This document shows positions 41,618-50,209 of a stretch of DNA of 52,046 nucleotides, one piece after another. Position 1 is the first letter of the stretch; the number at the start of each line of letters is the position of its first letter. The notes under the pieces are model-generated. The model saw nothing but the letters and a program-made list of their open reading frames with translations. It was not told where the DNA came from and did not search any database. This stretch comes from Pseudomonas sp. NBRC 111124 (GTDB taxonomy: Bacteria > Pseudomonadota > Gammaproteobacteria > Pseudomonadales > Pseudomonadaceae), in contig NZ_BCBA01000061.1 of NCBI RefSeq assembly GCF_001320245.1, positions 1 to 52,046 of the forward strand, read 5' to 3'. The position numbers were made by a program, and so were the translations under genes.

Positions 41618-43390
41618 TTAGTAAGTCCGGATTTTCGGCTCGAAGGCCGGAACGGTCTTCGGCGCAAAGTTGACGCCGCGCTTGGCAACGCGCTTCTCAC
41701 CCGGGTAGTACAGGGTGTGGCACAGCCAATTTTCGTCGTCACGGTCTTCGAAGTCTTCACGGGCGTGAGCGCCGCGGGACTCTTTACGGGCTTCGGCCGC
41801 AATGGCGGTAGCTTCGGCGACTTCCAGCAGGTTCTGCAGCTCCAGCGCTTCGATACGCGCGGTGTTGAAGGCCTGGGACTTGTCGTTGATCTTGACGTTG
41901 GCGATGCGCTCGCGCAGGCCGGCCAGTTGCTCGATACCCTTCTGCATGTATTCGCCCGTACGGAATACACCGAAGTAGTTCTGCATGCAGCTCTGCAGCT
42001 CGCGCTTCAGGCTGGCAACGTCTTCACCGGAAGTGCGCTCGTTGAGCTTGTTCAGGCGGTTCAGGGCAACGTCGATATCGGTATCGCTGGCGTCGAGGTG
42101 CTCGATGCCGTCGCTCAGCGCCTTCTCCAGGTGCAGGCCGGCAGCACGGCCGAACACCACCAGGTCGAGCAGCGAGTTGCCGCCCAGGCGGTTGGCACCG
42201 TGTACCGATACGCACGCCACTTCACCTACGGCGAACAGGCCAGGAATGATGTGATCCTTGCCTTCTTCGTCCATGGTGATGGCCTGGCCATGAATGTTGG
42301 TGGCAACGCCACCCATCATGTAGTGGCAGGTCGGAACGACCGGCACCGGCGCAACGACCGGGTCGACGTGGGCGAAGGTCTTGGACAGTTCGCAGATACC
42401 TGGCAGACGGCTGTGCAGCACTTCCTCGCCCAGGTGGTCCAGCTTCAGCAGTACGTGGTCCTTGTTCGGGCCCACGCCATTGCCGGCGATGATTTCCTTG
42501 ACCATGGAACGGGCAACCACGTCGCGGCCGGCCAGGTCTTTCGCGTTCGGCGCGTAACGCTCCATGAAGCGCTCGCCGTGGGCGTTGATCAGGTAACCAC
42601 CTTCACCGCGGCAGCCTTCGGTGACCAGTACACCAGCGCCTGCGATGCCGGTCGGGTGGAACTGCCACATCTCGATGTCCTGGACCGGTACGCCTGCACG
42701 CAGGGCCATGCCGATACCGTCGCCGGTGTTGATCAGGGCGTTGGTGGTGGATGCGTAGATACGGCCTGCACCGCCAGTGGCCAGAACGGTAGCCTTGGAC
42801 TTGATGTACATGGTTTCGCCGGTTTCGATGCAGATCGCGATCACACCGACAAAGGCGCCTTCCTGGTTCTTCACCAGGTCAACGGCATAGTACTCGTTGA
42901 GGAAGGTGGTACCGGCTTTCAGGTTGCCTTGGTACAGGGTGTGCAGCAGTGCATGACCGGTACGGTCGGAAGCGGCACAGGTACGGGCGGCCTGGCCACC
43001 TTTACCGAAGTCTTTGGACTGACCACCGAACGGACGCTGGTAGATACGGCCGGTTTCGGTACGCGAGAACGGCAGACCCATGTGGTCCAGCTCAAAGACC
43101 GCGGCCGGGCCTTCCTGACACATGTATTCGATAGCGTCCTGGTCACCGATGTAGTCGGAACCCTTGACGGTATCGTACATGTGCCAGCGCCAGTCGTCGT
43201 TCGGGTCGGCCGAAGCGATGGCGCAAGTAATACCGCCCTGGGCGGATACAGTGTGCGAACGGGTCGGGAAGACCTTGGTCACTACGGCAGTCTTGTGACC
43301 GCCCTGGGCCAGCTGCAGCGCTGCGCGCATGCCGGCGCCGCCGCCACCGATGATGATGGCGTCGAAGGAAATGGTTGGAATGCTAGCCAT
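41618..43390 (-). CDS. sdhA: Succinate dehydrogenase flavoprotein subunit
   Basis: A 590-residue flavoprotein. FAD-binding IIGGGGAGMRAALQLAQGG lies near residue 13, the covalent flavin attachment His is H46 in PTRSHTVSAQGG, and substrate-site features include HPTGIAGAGVLVTEGCRGEGG and the C-terminal RKESRGAHAREDF. It oxidises succinate to fumarate. The stop lies 11 bases before sdhB, and the ATG follows sdhD closely. Intact. Confidence 0.99.
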   Translation of the reverse strand: MASIPTISFDAIIIGGGGAGMRAALQLAQGGHKTAVVTKVFPTRSHTVSAQGGITCAIASADPNDDWRWHMYDTVKGSDYIGDQDAIEYMCQEGPAAVFELDHMGLPFSRTETGRIYQRPFGGQSKDFGKGGQAARTCAASDRTGHALLHTLYQGNLKAGTTFLNEYYAVDLVKNQEGAFVGVIAICIETGETMYIKSKATVLATGGAGRIYASTTNALINTGDGIGMALRAGVPVQDIEMWQFHPTGIAGAGVLVTEGCRGEGGYLINAHGERFMERYAPNAKDLAGRDVVARSMVKEIIAGNGVGPNKDHVLLKLDHLGEEVLHSRLPGICELSKTFAHVDPVVAPVPVVPTCHYMMGGVATNIHGQAITMDEEGKDHIIPGLFAVGEVACVSVHGANRLGGNSLLDLVVFGRAAGLHLEKALSDGIEHLDASDTDIDVALNRLNKLNERTSGEDVASLKRELQSCMQNYFGVFRTGEYMQKGIEQLAGLRERIANVKINDKSQAFNTARIEALELQNLLEVAEATAIAAEARKESRGAHAREDFEDRDDENWLCHTLYYPGEKRVAKRGVNFAPKTVPAFEPKIRTY

Positions 43391-43393
43391 GGA

Positions 43394-43762
43394 TCAGATA
43401 CCCCAGAGAATCTGCACACCCCAGACGAAGTAAGCGAACATCGCAACGCCGCATACCGCCTGGAACAGGAAACGAATCGCAGTCGCCGACTTGCCGAACG
43501 ACATCGGCGTCAGGTAGTCGGTGGCGATGGTCCACATGCCGACCCAGGCGTGAGCGCCCAGGGCAACGAGGGCCAGCAGACTGAAGATCCGCATCGCGTT
43601 GTTGGAGAACAGACCATGCCACTGGGTGTAGTCGATGCCTGGGTGGCAGACCACGTAGCCGATCAGGAAAATGAAGTAAGCCGCGAGAACGACCGCCGAT
43701 ACGCGCTGCGCCATCCAGTCATAGAGGCCCGAACGCGACAGGTTCGTGACATTGGTTACCAT
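43394..43762 (-). CDS. sdhD: Succinate dehydrogenase membrane anchor subunit
   Basis: A 122-residue protein with three membrane helices, beginning MVTNVTNLSRSGLYDWMAQR. The helix-two segment LVALGAHAWVGMWTIATDYL has the conserved heme/quinone region. It anchors the SdhAB dimer with SdhC. I chose the ATG at 43762; a TTG two codons upstream is less likely. The start lies inside the end of sdhC, which stops seven bases downstream of it. Confidence 0.95.
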   Translation of the reverse strand: MVTNVTNLSRSGLYDWMAQRVSAVVLAAYFIFLIGYVVCHPGIDYTQWHGLFSNNAMRIFSLLALVALGAHAWVGMWTIATDYLTPMSFGKSATAIRFLFQAVCGVAMFAYFVWGVQILWGI

Positions 43763-44142
43763 ACCCAAACTCCCACCAGAACGATCAGCACCACGGAGAT
43801 GACGATCACGATTTTCGAGCCCAGCTTGCCGCCTTCCAGCGTCTCACCGATGCCCATGTCCATGATCAGGTGGCGAACACCTGCCACGAGGTGATAAAGC
43901 AGGGCGGACAGCAGGCCCCAGGTCACGAACTTGGCCAGCGGGCTGGTCAGACACGCCTTCACCTCACCGAAGCCTTCCTCGGAACCCAGCGACTTGCCCA
44001 GTGCATAAAGCATGATGGCAAGGCCGAGGAACAGGATGACGCCGGAGATACGGTGCAGAATGGACGTGTACGCAGTGACAGGAAGCTTGATGGTCCTTAG
44101 GTCTAGGTTTACAGGTCGTTGGCTTTTCACGGCTTTTTTCAC
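43756..44142 (-). CDS. sdhC: Succinate dehydrogenase cytochrome b556 subunit
   Basis: A 128-residue protein with three membrane helices. The N-terminal family signature is SQRPVNLDLRTIKLPVTA followed by SILHRISGVILF, and the heme-ligand region is LLYHLVAGVRHLIMDMG. The start is GTG at 44142; an in-frame GTG four codons later is possible. First gene of the sdhCDAB operon, about 116 bases downstream of the predicted transcription start. Confidence 0.95.
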   Translation of the reverse strand: MKKAVKSQRPVNLDLRTIKLPVTAYTSILHRISGVILFLGLAIMLYALGKSLGSEEGFGEVKACLTSPLAKFVTWGLLSALLYHLVAGVRHLIMDMGIGETLEGGKLGSKIVIVISVVLIVLVGVWVW

Positions 44143-44265
44143 ACTGAAGAGCCCCTAGCGAATCAGGGCAAAGTTGTTGGTAAGTGTACTGGTCAGGTAC
44201 CCACCACCCAGGGAACGGCGACCCCCGGTAGTTCGGGCTTGCAAGCCCCGGGGAGTCGGGTGCCG

Positions 44266-44294
44266 AGTATAGACAGTTAGGCTGCTTATGACAA
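44266..44294 (-). promoter_or_regulatory. Predicted sigma70-type promoter of the sdh-suc operon
   Basis: On the minus strand a -35 element TTGTCA (44289-44294) and a -10 element TATACT (44266-44271) are separated by exactly 17 bases. Transcription would begin near 44259 and run into sdhC with a leader of roughly 116 bases that contains a 14-base palindrome at 44235-44248. Strong match by eye; no experimental support here. Confidence 0.75.
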
Positions 44295-44408
44295 CGTGAC
44301 GGGGTAGCCCAAATAGCGGATTGCCTTTAGCGAGCAAAAGGCGTAAACGGGCGAGAATTTCTAGAAAAATCAGGCTTCAGAGGGGCTTTCAACCAGCCTT
44401 TAGGCAAA

Positions 44409-44436
44409 TTGACATTCGAATTTACTTCTCTATAGT
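44409..44436 (+). promoter_or_regulatory. Predicted sigma70-type promoter of gltA
   Basis: A perfect -35 TTGACA (44409-44414) and a -10 tatagt (44431-44436) with a 16-base spacer. The start would lie near 44443, about 50 bases before the gltA ATG, followed by an AGGAGG ribosome site near 44484-44489. Between this and the divergent sdh promoter is a perfect palindrome tttctagaaa (44358-44367). The whole 44143-44493 gap contains no gene. Confidence 0.78.
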
Positions 44437-44493
44437 GGTGCGGGCCCTGCGTGGGGGGCTGTCTGATGATTTCAAGCATTAATAGGAGGCCAC

Positions 44494-45783
44494 ATGGCTG
44501 ACAAAAAAGCGCAGTTGGTCATCGAGGGCGCTGCCCCCGTCGAGCTGCCCATTTTAACCGGCACCGTTGGTCCTGATGTAATCGACGTCCGCGGGTTAGG
44601 GGCCACTGGTCACTTCACCTTCGACCCTGGTTTCATGGCGACCGCCTCGTGCGAGTCGAAGATCACCTACATCGATGGCGACAAGGGCGTGCTGCTGCAC
44701 CGCGGCTACCCGATCGAACAGCTCGCCGAGAAATCGGACTACCTGGAAACCTGCTACCTGCTGCTCAACGGCGAACTGCCGAATGCCGAGCAGAAGGCCC
44801 AGTTCGTCAGCACCGTCAAGAACCACACCATGGTTCACGAGCAGCTGAAGTCCTTCTTCAACGGTTTCCGCCGCGACGCTCACCCGATGGCGGTGATGTG
44901 CGGTGTAGTCGGCGCCCTGTCGGCGTTCTACCACGACTCCCTGGATATCAATAACCCGCAACACCGCGAAATTTCCGCGGTGCGCCTGGTCGCCAAGATG
45001 CCGACCCTGGCCGCGATGGTTTACAAGTACTCCATGGGCCAGCCGATGATGTATCCGCGCAACGACCTGTCGTACGCGGAAAACTTCCTGCACATGATGT
45101 TCAACACCCCGTGCGAGATCAAGCCGATCAGCCCGGTGCTGGCCAAGGCAATGGACCGGATCTTCATCCTCCACGCCGACCACGAGCAGAACGCCTCCAC
45201 CTCCACCGTGCGCCTGGCAGGTTCCTCGGGTGCCAACCCGTTTGCCTGTATCGCTGCCGGTATCGCCGCACTGTGGGGCCCGGCCCACGGCGGCGCGAAC
45301 GAAGCGGTCCTGACCATGCTCGATGAAATTGGCGATGTCTCGAACATCGACAAGTACATCGCCAAGGCCAAGGACAAGAACGATCCGTTCAAACTGATGG
45401 GCTTCGGTCACCGCGTGTACAAGAACCGCGACCCACGCGCCACCGTGATGAAGAAGACCTGCGACGAAGTCCTGGGCGAGCTGGGCATCAAGAACGATCC
45501 ACAGCTGGAACTGGCGATGCGCCTGGAAGAGATCGCCCTGACCGATCCGTACTTCGTCGAGCGCTCGCTGTACCCGAACGTCGACTTCTACTCGGGCATC
45601 ATCCTGAAGGCGATCGGCATTCCGACCAGCATGTTCACCGTGATCTTTGCCCTGGCACGTACTGTCGGCTGGATCTCGCACTGGAAAGAAATGCTCTCCA
45701 GTCCGTACAAGATCGGCCGCCCTCGCCAGCTGTACACCGGCGAACTGCAGCGCGACATCGTCGAGCTGAAAGACCGCAAGTAA
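44494..45783 (+). CDS. gltA: Citrate synthase (type II)
   Basis: A 429-residue hexameric-type citrate synthase beginning MADKKAQLVIEGAAPVELP. Active-site regions are LWGPAHGGANEAVL, MGFGHRVYKNRDPRA and the VDFYSGIILKAIGIP segment with the catalytic Asp just before it; FALARTVGWISHWKEM near the C-terminus is typical. It condenses oxaloacetate and acetyl-CoA. Divergent from sdhC and followed by its own terminator. Confidence 0.99.
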   Translation: MADKKAQLVIEGAAPVELPILTGTVGPDVIDVRGLGATGHFTFDPGFMATASCESKITYIDGDKGVLLHRGYPIEQLAEKSDYLETCYLLLNGELPNAEQKAQFVSTVKNHTMVHEQLKSFFNGFRRDAHPMAVMCGVVGALSAFYHDSLDINNPQHREISAVRLVAKMPTLAAMVYKYSMGQPMMYPRNDLSYAENFLHMMFNTPCEIKPISPVLAKAMDRIFILHADHEQNASTSTVRLAGSSGANPFACIAAGIAALWGPAHGGANEAVLTMLDEIGDVSNIDKYIAKAKDKNDPFKLMGFGHRVYKNRDPRATVMKKTCDEVLGELGIKNDPQLELAMRLEEIALTDPYFVERSLYPNVDFYSGIILKAIGIPTSMFTVIFALARTVGWISHWKEMLSSPYKIGRPRQLYTGELQRDIVELKDRK

Positions 45784-45801
45784 GCTTTACCGGCCGAACG
45801 C

Positions 45802-45829
45802 AAAAAGGCTGCCCTCGGGCAGCCTTTTT
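45802..45829. terminator. Rho-independent terminator after gltA
   Basis: aaaaaggctgccc (45802-45814) pairs with gggcagccttttt (45817-45829), ending in five T on the plus strand and five on the other. It lies between gltA and the convergent START-domain gene and can serve both. Confidence 0.92.
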
Positions 45830-45852
45830 ATTGCCTTCTCGCTGAGCCGAAC

Positions 45853-46461
45853 TCAGTTCTTCTCGGCCCGCTCGCGCAGTGCCTTGAGGGTATTGAACGG
45901 CGAATCGACCACGAACTTGTTGGCGATCATCGACGGCACGCTGCCGCCCGGCTCGGTGTGTACCTGGTAAGTCACTTCGGTACTGTCACCCTTGGGCACC
46001 AGTTTCCAGAAACCTTCCACTTTCGCCACCCGCACAAACCCCTTCTCTTCCGGGATGTAGGTCGGTTCTTCTTTGAGGTTTCGCGTCAAACTGCCATCCG
46101 CGCCTTTGACCGTGGTCACATGCAGCACCGAATCTCGGGGTGTCACCGGCCACGGGGTGTTGAACTGCGTGTAGGTCCAGCTCTGGTCGCCTTCGTGCTT
46201 GAGCAGCTTCTGCGACTTGCATTCGTGAATCCACGCGCAAGCCCCGGCCACATCTTCCTGCAGCGCCTGCACCCTGGCCAATGGCGCCTTGATGACGGTC
46301 ACGCCTTGGTATGCCTTGTACTTGGAGCCCGGCACCTCACTGAGCGAGACCTTGATGCCCTCCTCGTCCTTGGCCACCTGCCAGTTCTCGGCCCAGGCAG
46401 CGGGCGCCAGCAGGACACCCATGCCACACACCAGTGCAATACGCTTGAACGATCTCATCAT
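45853..46461 (-). CDS. START domain-containing exported protein
   Basis: A 202-residue protein beginning MMRSFKRIALVCGMGVLL. The signal peptide is probably cleaved after AWA. The rest (about 25-200) matches the START lipid-binding fold, with GACAWIHECKSQKLL, NTPWPVTPRDSVLH and VEGFWKLVPKGD. These domains bind lipids or hydrophobic ligands; the ligand is unknown. Two adjacent ATGs (46461 and 46458) follow AAGGAT. It lies 29 bases downstream of the YkgJ-type gene and is probably co-transcribed with it. Confidence 0.9.
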   Translation of the reverse strand: MMRSFKRIALVCGMGVLLAPAAWAENWQVAKDEEGIKVSLSEVPGSKYKAYQGVTVIKAPLARVQALQEDVAGACAWIHECKSQKLLKHEGDQSWTYTQFNTPWPVTPRDSVLHVTTVKGADGSLTRNLKEEPTYIPEEKGFVRVAKVEGFWKLVPKGDSTEVTYQVHTEPGGSVPSMIANKFVVDSPFNTLKALRERAEKN

Positions 46462-46490
46462 GCTTATCCTTGTTGTCGAAGATCCAGCTC

Positions 46491-46745
46491 TCACGCCGCC
46501 GTTATCTGCTCCCACCAGCCAAGAATCCTGATCGCCTCGTCGCGGTCATTGCCACACACCTCGATATCCGCCTTGAAACCGCCGCACACCGCCGGCCGCT
46601 CGGGCTTGCCGAACAGGTCACAGAGGTTTTCCGCAGTCAGGTGCAGGCAGCGCTCACCGGCCGGCTTGCCCTGAGGCATGCGCGGCATCGCCGAGCTAAT
46701 GGATGGGGCGATGCAGCAGGCACCACAACCCTCACGACAATTCAT
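46491..46745 (-). CDS. YkgJ-family Cys-cluster protein
   Basis: An 84-residue protein whose N-terminus MNCREGCGACC carries the CxxxCxxCC signature of zinc- or iron-chelating YkgJ (CxxCxxCC-like) domains. Further Cys residues lie in GERCLHL, NLCDLFG, AVCGGF and EVCGND. The family probably binds Fe-S or Zn; its role is unknown. Starts at the ATG at 46745, upstream of the START-domain gene. Confidence 0.9.
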   Translation of the reverse strand: MNCREGCGACCIAPSISSAMPRMPQGKPAGERCLHLTAENLCDLFGKPERPAVCGGFKADIEVCGNDRDEAIRILGWWEQITAA

Positions 46746-46869
46746 GGCTGAATCAGGACTCCCTGGAACAAAACGGGACGAACGTCCCTGGATAGTAACC
46801 GCTCAAACATACGTTTGAAATTGCTGGCCCAATGAAATATACCGTGACCAGGCAGTCAGTTGAGCCTGC

Positions 46870-47343
46870 TCAGTTGCGGAACTGGAAATCGATGGCTGCG
46901 CCTTCAACATCATGGCGGCTTTCGTTGCGCAACTGCAGCTGCATCTCGTTGCTGATCAAGCGGCCGTTGAGCTGGAAAGGGCTATCGCTGGTTTCCGGCT
47001 TTTCGGTGAACATGGCAGGCAGCAAAGGTTTGCGCCGAGTCGAAGAATCACCCACCTCAGGCTCGAGGTTGTTGACCATCTCGGTCGGCAGGCTGAGGTC
47101 CAGCTTGGTCTTGGGCAATGGTTGCGTGACCGCCTTGCTGACCGGCTTGCGCTTTGGTTTTGGCTTGGCCTTGGGTTTGGCACTGGCGGCTGCCGGCTTG
47201 GCCTTTGCTGCAGGCTTGGCTGCCTTGTCATGCCCCGCCTGCGCCTGGGCAGCAGGCTGTGCAGCCTCTACCACACCAGAAGGCAGGCAGAATGGGGCGA
47301 TACAGATCATCAGGGCAGCACTTCGCAACAGATTCATGGACAT
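46870..47343 (-). CDS. Exported Lys/Ala/Pro-rich protein
   Basis: A 157-residue protein with a signal peptide ending near GVVEA-AQ, then a low-complexity Ala/Lys/Pro stretch (about 32-72, repeated AKPKAKPKPK-type units), then a short C-terminal domain with LDLSLPTEMVNNLEP and FQLNGRLISNEMQLQLRNE. The basic linker could bind cell wall, DNA or an acidic partner; the C-terminal part is unrecognised. No initiation-factor or GTPase domain is present despite the IF2-like linker composition. MNLLRSAA two codons in is an alternative start. Monocistronic. Confidence 0.75.
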   Translation of the reverse strand: MSMNLLRSAALMICIAPFCLPSGVVEAAQPAAQAQAGHDKAAKPAAKAKPAAASAKPKAKPKPKRKPVSKAVTQPLPKTKLDLSLPTEMVNNLEPEVGDSSTRRKPLLPAMFTEKPETSDSPFQLNGRLISNEMQLQLRNESRHDVEGAAIDFQFRN

Positions 47344-47404
47344 CGACAGACAGGCGGGATCGGAAAAGTGCGTATGCTCCCCGTTCCGCCGGCTGCTGGC
47401 AAGC

Positions 47405-48847
47405 CTACAAAAGTGAGGGCTGTGATTCTCTGCATAATTGCTGGGCCAAAAGCCCGAGCGTGATGACCGCCCGTTCGGCCTCCTTGTTCCAGGGGATGCC
47501 GCAGTTGAGCCGGATGCAATGGTTGAACTGCTCGGTGTTACTGAAAATCAGCCCAGGGGCGATACTGATGCCTTGCTCCAGCGCACGCACATGCAACTCT
47601 TGGGTATTGACCCGCCCCGGCAGGCTGACCCAAAGGATAAAGCCACCGGTTGGCCGGGTCATCTGGGTACCCTCCGGGAAGTGCTGCTGCACCGCCAACT
47701 GGTAGGCCGTGAGGTTCTTGCGGTACTCCTGGCGGATATAGCGCAGGTGCCGATCGTAGCCGCCGTTCTCAAGGTAGGCCGCCACGCCCATTTGCGTCAC
47801 ACTGCACGCCGAATGGGTGGTGAACGTCTGCAGGCGCTGGATTTCATCCTGGTAACGCCCCGCCACCATCCAGCCGACCCGTACCCCAGGCGAAAGGGTC
47901 TTGGAAAAGCTCGAGCAGTAGATCACCCGGTCCAGACGGTCGAAGGCCTTTAGCGCCTTGGTCTTGCCTTGCTCGAACATCAACTCGCCGTAGATGTCGT
48001 CTTCGACGATCTGGATATCGAAGTCCGATGCCAGGCGCAGTAACTGCTTCTGTCGCTCTTCAGGCACGGTGCCGCCCAGCGGGTTGCTCAGGCGCGAAGT
48101 AAGCACCAAGGCCTTGATCGACCATTGATTGGCAGCCAGCTGCAGGGCTTCGAGACTGATGCCGGTGGACGGATCACTGGGGATCTCGATCACCTTCAAC
48201 CCCAGCAAGTCCGCCAGCTGCAGAAGCCCATAATAGGTCGGCGACTCGGCCGCAATCAGGTCACCTGGGCGGGTCAGCACCCGCAGCGACATCTGCAAGG
48301 CATCCACGCAGCCATGGGTGACGATCACCTCACGCGGATCCACCAGTACGCCCGCATCGCGCATGCGAATCGCGATTTGCCGGCGCAGGGGTTCGAAGCC
48401 GGGGCTGAACATGTAGCTGAAGGCACGCGGGCTGTGAAAGCGGGTGACCTTGGCGATCTGCTGGTGCAGCGCGCGCACCGGCAGGTAATCGACGTGCGGC
48501 ACAGCGGCGCCGAAGGGAAACACGCCATCGCGGCGCGCCTCGGTCAACACCTGCTGGATGATGCTGGCACGGGTGACCAGCCCAGGGCGCTCGACCCGGG
48601 CGATATCCGGCGTCTGCGCGGTCAGGGCAGGCGTCTGGTGCACGTAGTAGCCCGACTGCGGCCGGGCGCGAATCAGCCCCTGATCCTCGAGATTGGCGTA
48701 GGCCTGCAATACCGTGGCATGGCTGACATTGAGCTGGGCACTCATCTTGCGCACGGACGGTACGCGCTCGCCTGGCTGGTAGACACCGCGACGGATGTCA
48801 TCGGCCAGTTGCTGGGCGATACGCTGGTACAGCAGCAGGTTGGTCAT
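47405..48847 (-). CDS. MocR-type regulator (GntR HTH fused to aminotransferase-like domain)
   Basis: A 480-residue fusion. Residues 1-70 are a GntR winged helix (YQRIAQQLADDIRRGVYQPG ... VSHATVLQAYANLEDQGLI). Residues 110-470 are a fold-type I aminotransferase domain with N255 (SRLSNPLGG), the Asp of VEDDIYGE and the PLP-Lys K316 in CSSFSKTLSPG. PLP-binding MocR regulators sense PLP or amino-group ligands and control neighbouring metabolic genes. No obvious target lies next to it; a candidate direct-repeat operator lies in its own upstream gap, suggesting autoregulation. Confidence 0.93.
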   Translation of the reverse strand: MTNLLLYQRIAQQLADDIRRGVYQPGERVPSVRKMSAQLNVSHATVLQAYANLEDQGLIRARPQSGYYVHQTPALTAQTPDIARVERPGLVTRASIIQQVLTEARRDGVFPFGAAVPHVDYLPVRALHQQIAKVTRFHSPRAFSYMFSPGFEPLRRQIAIRMRDAGVLVDPREVIVTHGCVDALQMSLRVLTRPGDLIAAESPTYYGLLQLADLLGLKVIEIPSDPSTGISLEALQLAANQWSIKALVLTSRLSNPLGGTVPEERQKQLLRLASDFDIQIVEDDIYGELMFEQGKTKALKAFDRLDRVIYCSSFSKTLSPGVRVGWMVAGRYQDEIQRLQTFTTHSACSVTQMGVAAYLENGGYDRHLRYIRQEYRKNLTAYQLAVQQHFPEGTQMTRPTGGFILWVSLPGRVNTQELHVRALEQGISIAPGLIFSNTEQFNHCIRLNCGIPWNKEAERAVITLGLLAQQLCRESQPSLL

Positions 48848-48904
48848 GGCGGTATCTCGACACGCGGCTCGTTATTCTTGTACGACTCGTTGACGGTAGA
48901 GCAT

Positions 48905-48935
48905 ACCGTAACAGTTGCAAAGTGTACTGGGACAG
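48905..48935. promoter_or_regulatory. Candidate direct-repeat operator upstream of the MocR gene
   Basis: accgtaacag (48905-48914) and actgggacag (48926-48935) match at 7 of 10 positions and start 21 bases apart, two helical turns, in the same orientation. MocR proteins such as GabR bind direct repeats with such phasing. They lie 58-88 bases upstream of the MocR start. Inference only. Confidence 0.4.
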
Positions 48936-49008
48936 ATTGCAGACCAGCCAACAATACAGCGACGTGACACCTGTCGAAACGGTTGATCCGTGCAGACTGA
49001 CGAAATGC

Positions 49009-49026
49009 GGGGCCGCTTGCGACCCC
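49009..49026 (-). terminator. Weak stem-loop downstream of the OmpA-type gene
   Basis: ggggcc (49009-49014) and gacccc (49021-49026) pair with one G-U on the minus strand around a gcttgc-type loop, 12 bases after the OmpA-family stop. No T run follows on that strand. Might reduce read-through into the MocR gene. Confidence 0.4.
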
Positions 49027-49037
49027 TTTTAGTCACT

Positions 49038-49850
49038 TCAGCGCGCCGGAGCGAGACGACCCTTGTCGTCAGAGAACACGATCTCTACCCGACGATTCTG
49101 CGCCCTGCCTCGCTCCGAGGCGTTGGCCTCGATCGGATACTGGTCACCATAGCCTTCGACCTGCAGGCGCTTCTCATCGACCCCAAGGTCAACCAGCATG
49201 TCGGCCACCGACTGGGCACGATCGCGCGACAGCGTGAGGTTGTCTTCAGGCGTGCCAGTGCTGTCGGTATACCCTTCGATTCGCACCACGCGACGAGGAT
49301 TGAGCTGGAGGAACTGCACCAGCTTGAGTACGGTTCGGCTGGCCGAGTTCTTCAGGTCGGCACTGCCGGTGTCGAACAGCACATCACTCAGGGTCATCAC
49401 CAAACCACGATCGGTCTGCTCCGAGGCCAGTGCGGCAATCTGGTTTTCCACCCACTTGCCCTGCTGCTGCACGCTGGCAAGCTTCGCCTCACGCAGGGCC
49501 AGTTGTAGACGCTGGCGTTCAAGGTCGAGCTTGGCCCGGCGCTCCTCGTTCAGCGCCAGCTTGGCGTGCTCGCTGGCGATCTCGCTGTAGCGCTGGCTCA
49601 GGTAGGCGTAATGGCGCACGTCGCTGCCGGTGCCGATGTAGCTGGACAGGCGCTCGGCGCGCGACAACGACTCACCGGCGCGGATCACATCACGCGGGGC
49701 GCTGCGCAGCACGTCGGCATCGTCCTTGACCTTCTGGAAGGCCGCGGTCGCTTCATCGAGTGCCGTTGAACTGCGCTGGCTGGCACAACCCTGCAAACCA
49801 GCCGTCAGCGCCAGCAGTGCCAGCGCGGCTTTCGCATTGAGGCGCATCAT
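49038..49850 (-). CDS. OmpA-family lipoprotein with DUF4398-like N-terminus
   Basis: A 270-residue protein. The signal peptide ends in lipobox LQGC with Cys22. A helical DUF4398-like region (about 28-135, Arg/Glu/Ala-rich) resembles the neighbouring lipoprotein. The OmpA C-terminal domain (about 145-262) has LFDTGSADLKN, IEGYTDSTGTPEDN, LSRDRAQSVADML and RAQNRRVEI, the peptidoglycan-binding signature. It likely ties the outer membrane to the wall. Its ATG overlaps the DUF4398 gene stop (ATGA); last gene of the three-gene operon. Confidence 0.92.
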   Translation of the reverse strand: MMRLNAKAALALLALTAGLQGCASQRSSTALDEATAAFQKVKDDADVLRSAPRDVIRAGESLSRAERLSSYIGTGSDVRHYAYLSQRYSEIASEHAKLALNEERRAKLDLERQRLQLALREAKLASVQQQGKWVENQIAALASEQTDRGLVMTLSDVLFDTGSADLKNSASRTVLKLVQFLQLNPRRVVRIEGYTDSTGTPEDNLTLSRDRAQSVADMLVDLGVDEKRLQVEGYGDQYPIEANASERGRAQNRRVEIVFSDDKGRLAPAR

Positions 49851-50200
49851 GGCTGAACCTCCAGTTGCTTGCGCAGGCGCTTGACCCGCGTTTGCAGCAG
49901 CTGAAGCTGCTCTTCGCTCTTCTCGTTCAGCACCTGCGCTTCGGCCAGGCGTGCGTCCAGTTCGGCCTGCTCGGCACGCATGCGCGCGTCACGGTAGTCC
50001 TCGGTCAGCATGTTGGTCTTGGCCCGGGCGAACTTGTCTTCAGCCAGCTTCAGCGCCTCGACCTGGTCGGTGGCGCCGACTGCCTTGGCCTGCTCCAGCG
50101 CCTGCTCGGAAATTCGCATCTGTTCATTGGGCGCCGGGTCGTTGGCGCAGCCAGCCAGGCCGAGCATGGCCACGGCCAGGATAAGGGATTGGGTTCTCAC
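49847..50200 (-). CDS. DUF4398 domain-containing lipoprotein
   Basis: A 117-residue lipoprotein with lipobox LAGC (Cys18) and a mature chain that is a single long charged helix (KAVGATDQVEALKLAEDKFA ... QLLQTRVKRLRKQLEV), likely a periplasmic coiled coil. It starts at a GTG at 50200 with GGAAGAG upstream and overlaps the OmpA-family start by four bases. The same type of helical region is repeated inside the OmpA-family partner, so the two probably interact. Function unknown. Confidence 0.88.
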   Translation of the reverse strand: MRTQSLILAVAMLGLAGCANDPAPNEQMRISEQALEQAKAVGATDQVEALKLAEDKFARAKTNMLTEDYRDARMRAEQAELDARLAEAQVLNEKSEEQLQLLQTRVKRLRKQLEVQP

Positions 50201-50209
50201 GCACTCTTC

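Noticed and set aside
41717..43894. A 725-codon open frame antisense to sdhA and sdhD
   Set aside because: Runs across identified genes in the opposite strand without domain content; a composition artefact.
44155..44337. A 60-codon minus-strand frame in the sdhC leader
   Set aside because: It overlaps the predicted sdh promoter and start site, so it could not be fully transcribed from that promoter, and it has no ribosome site.
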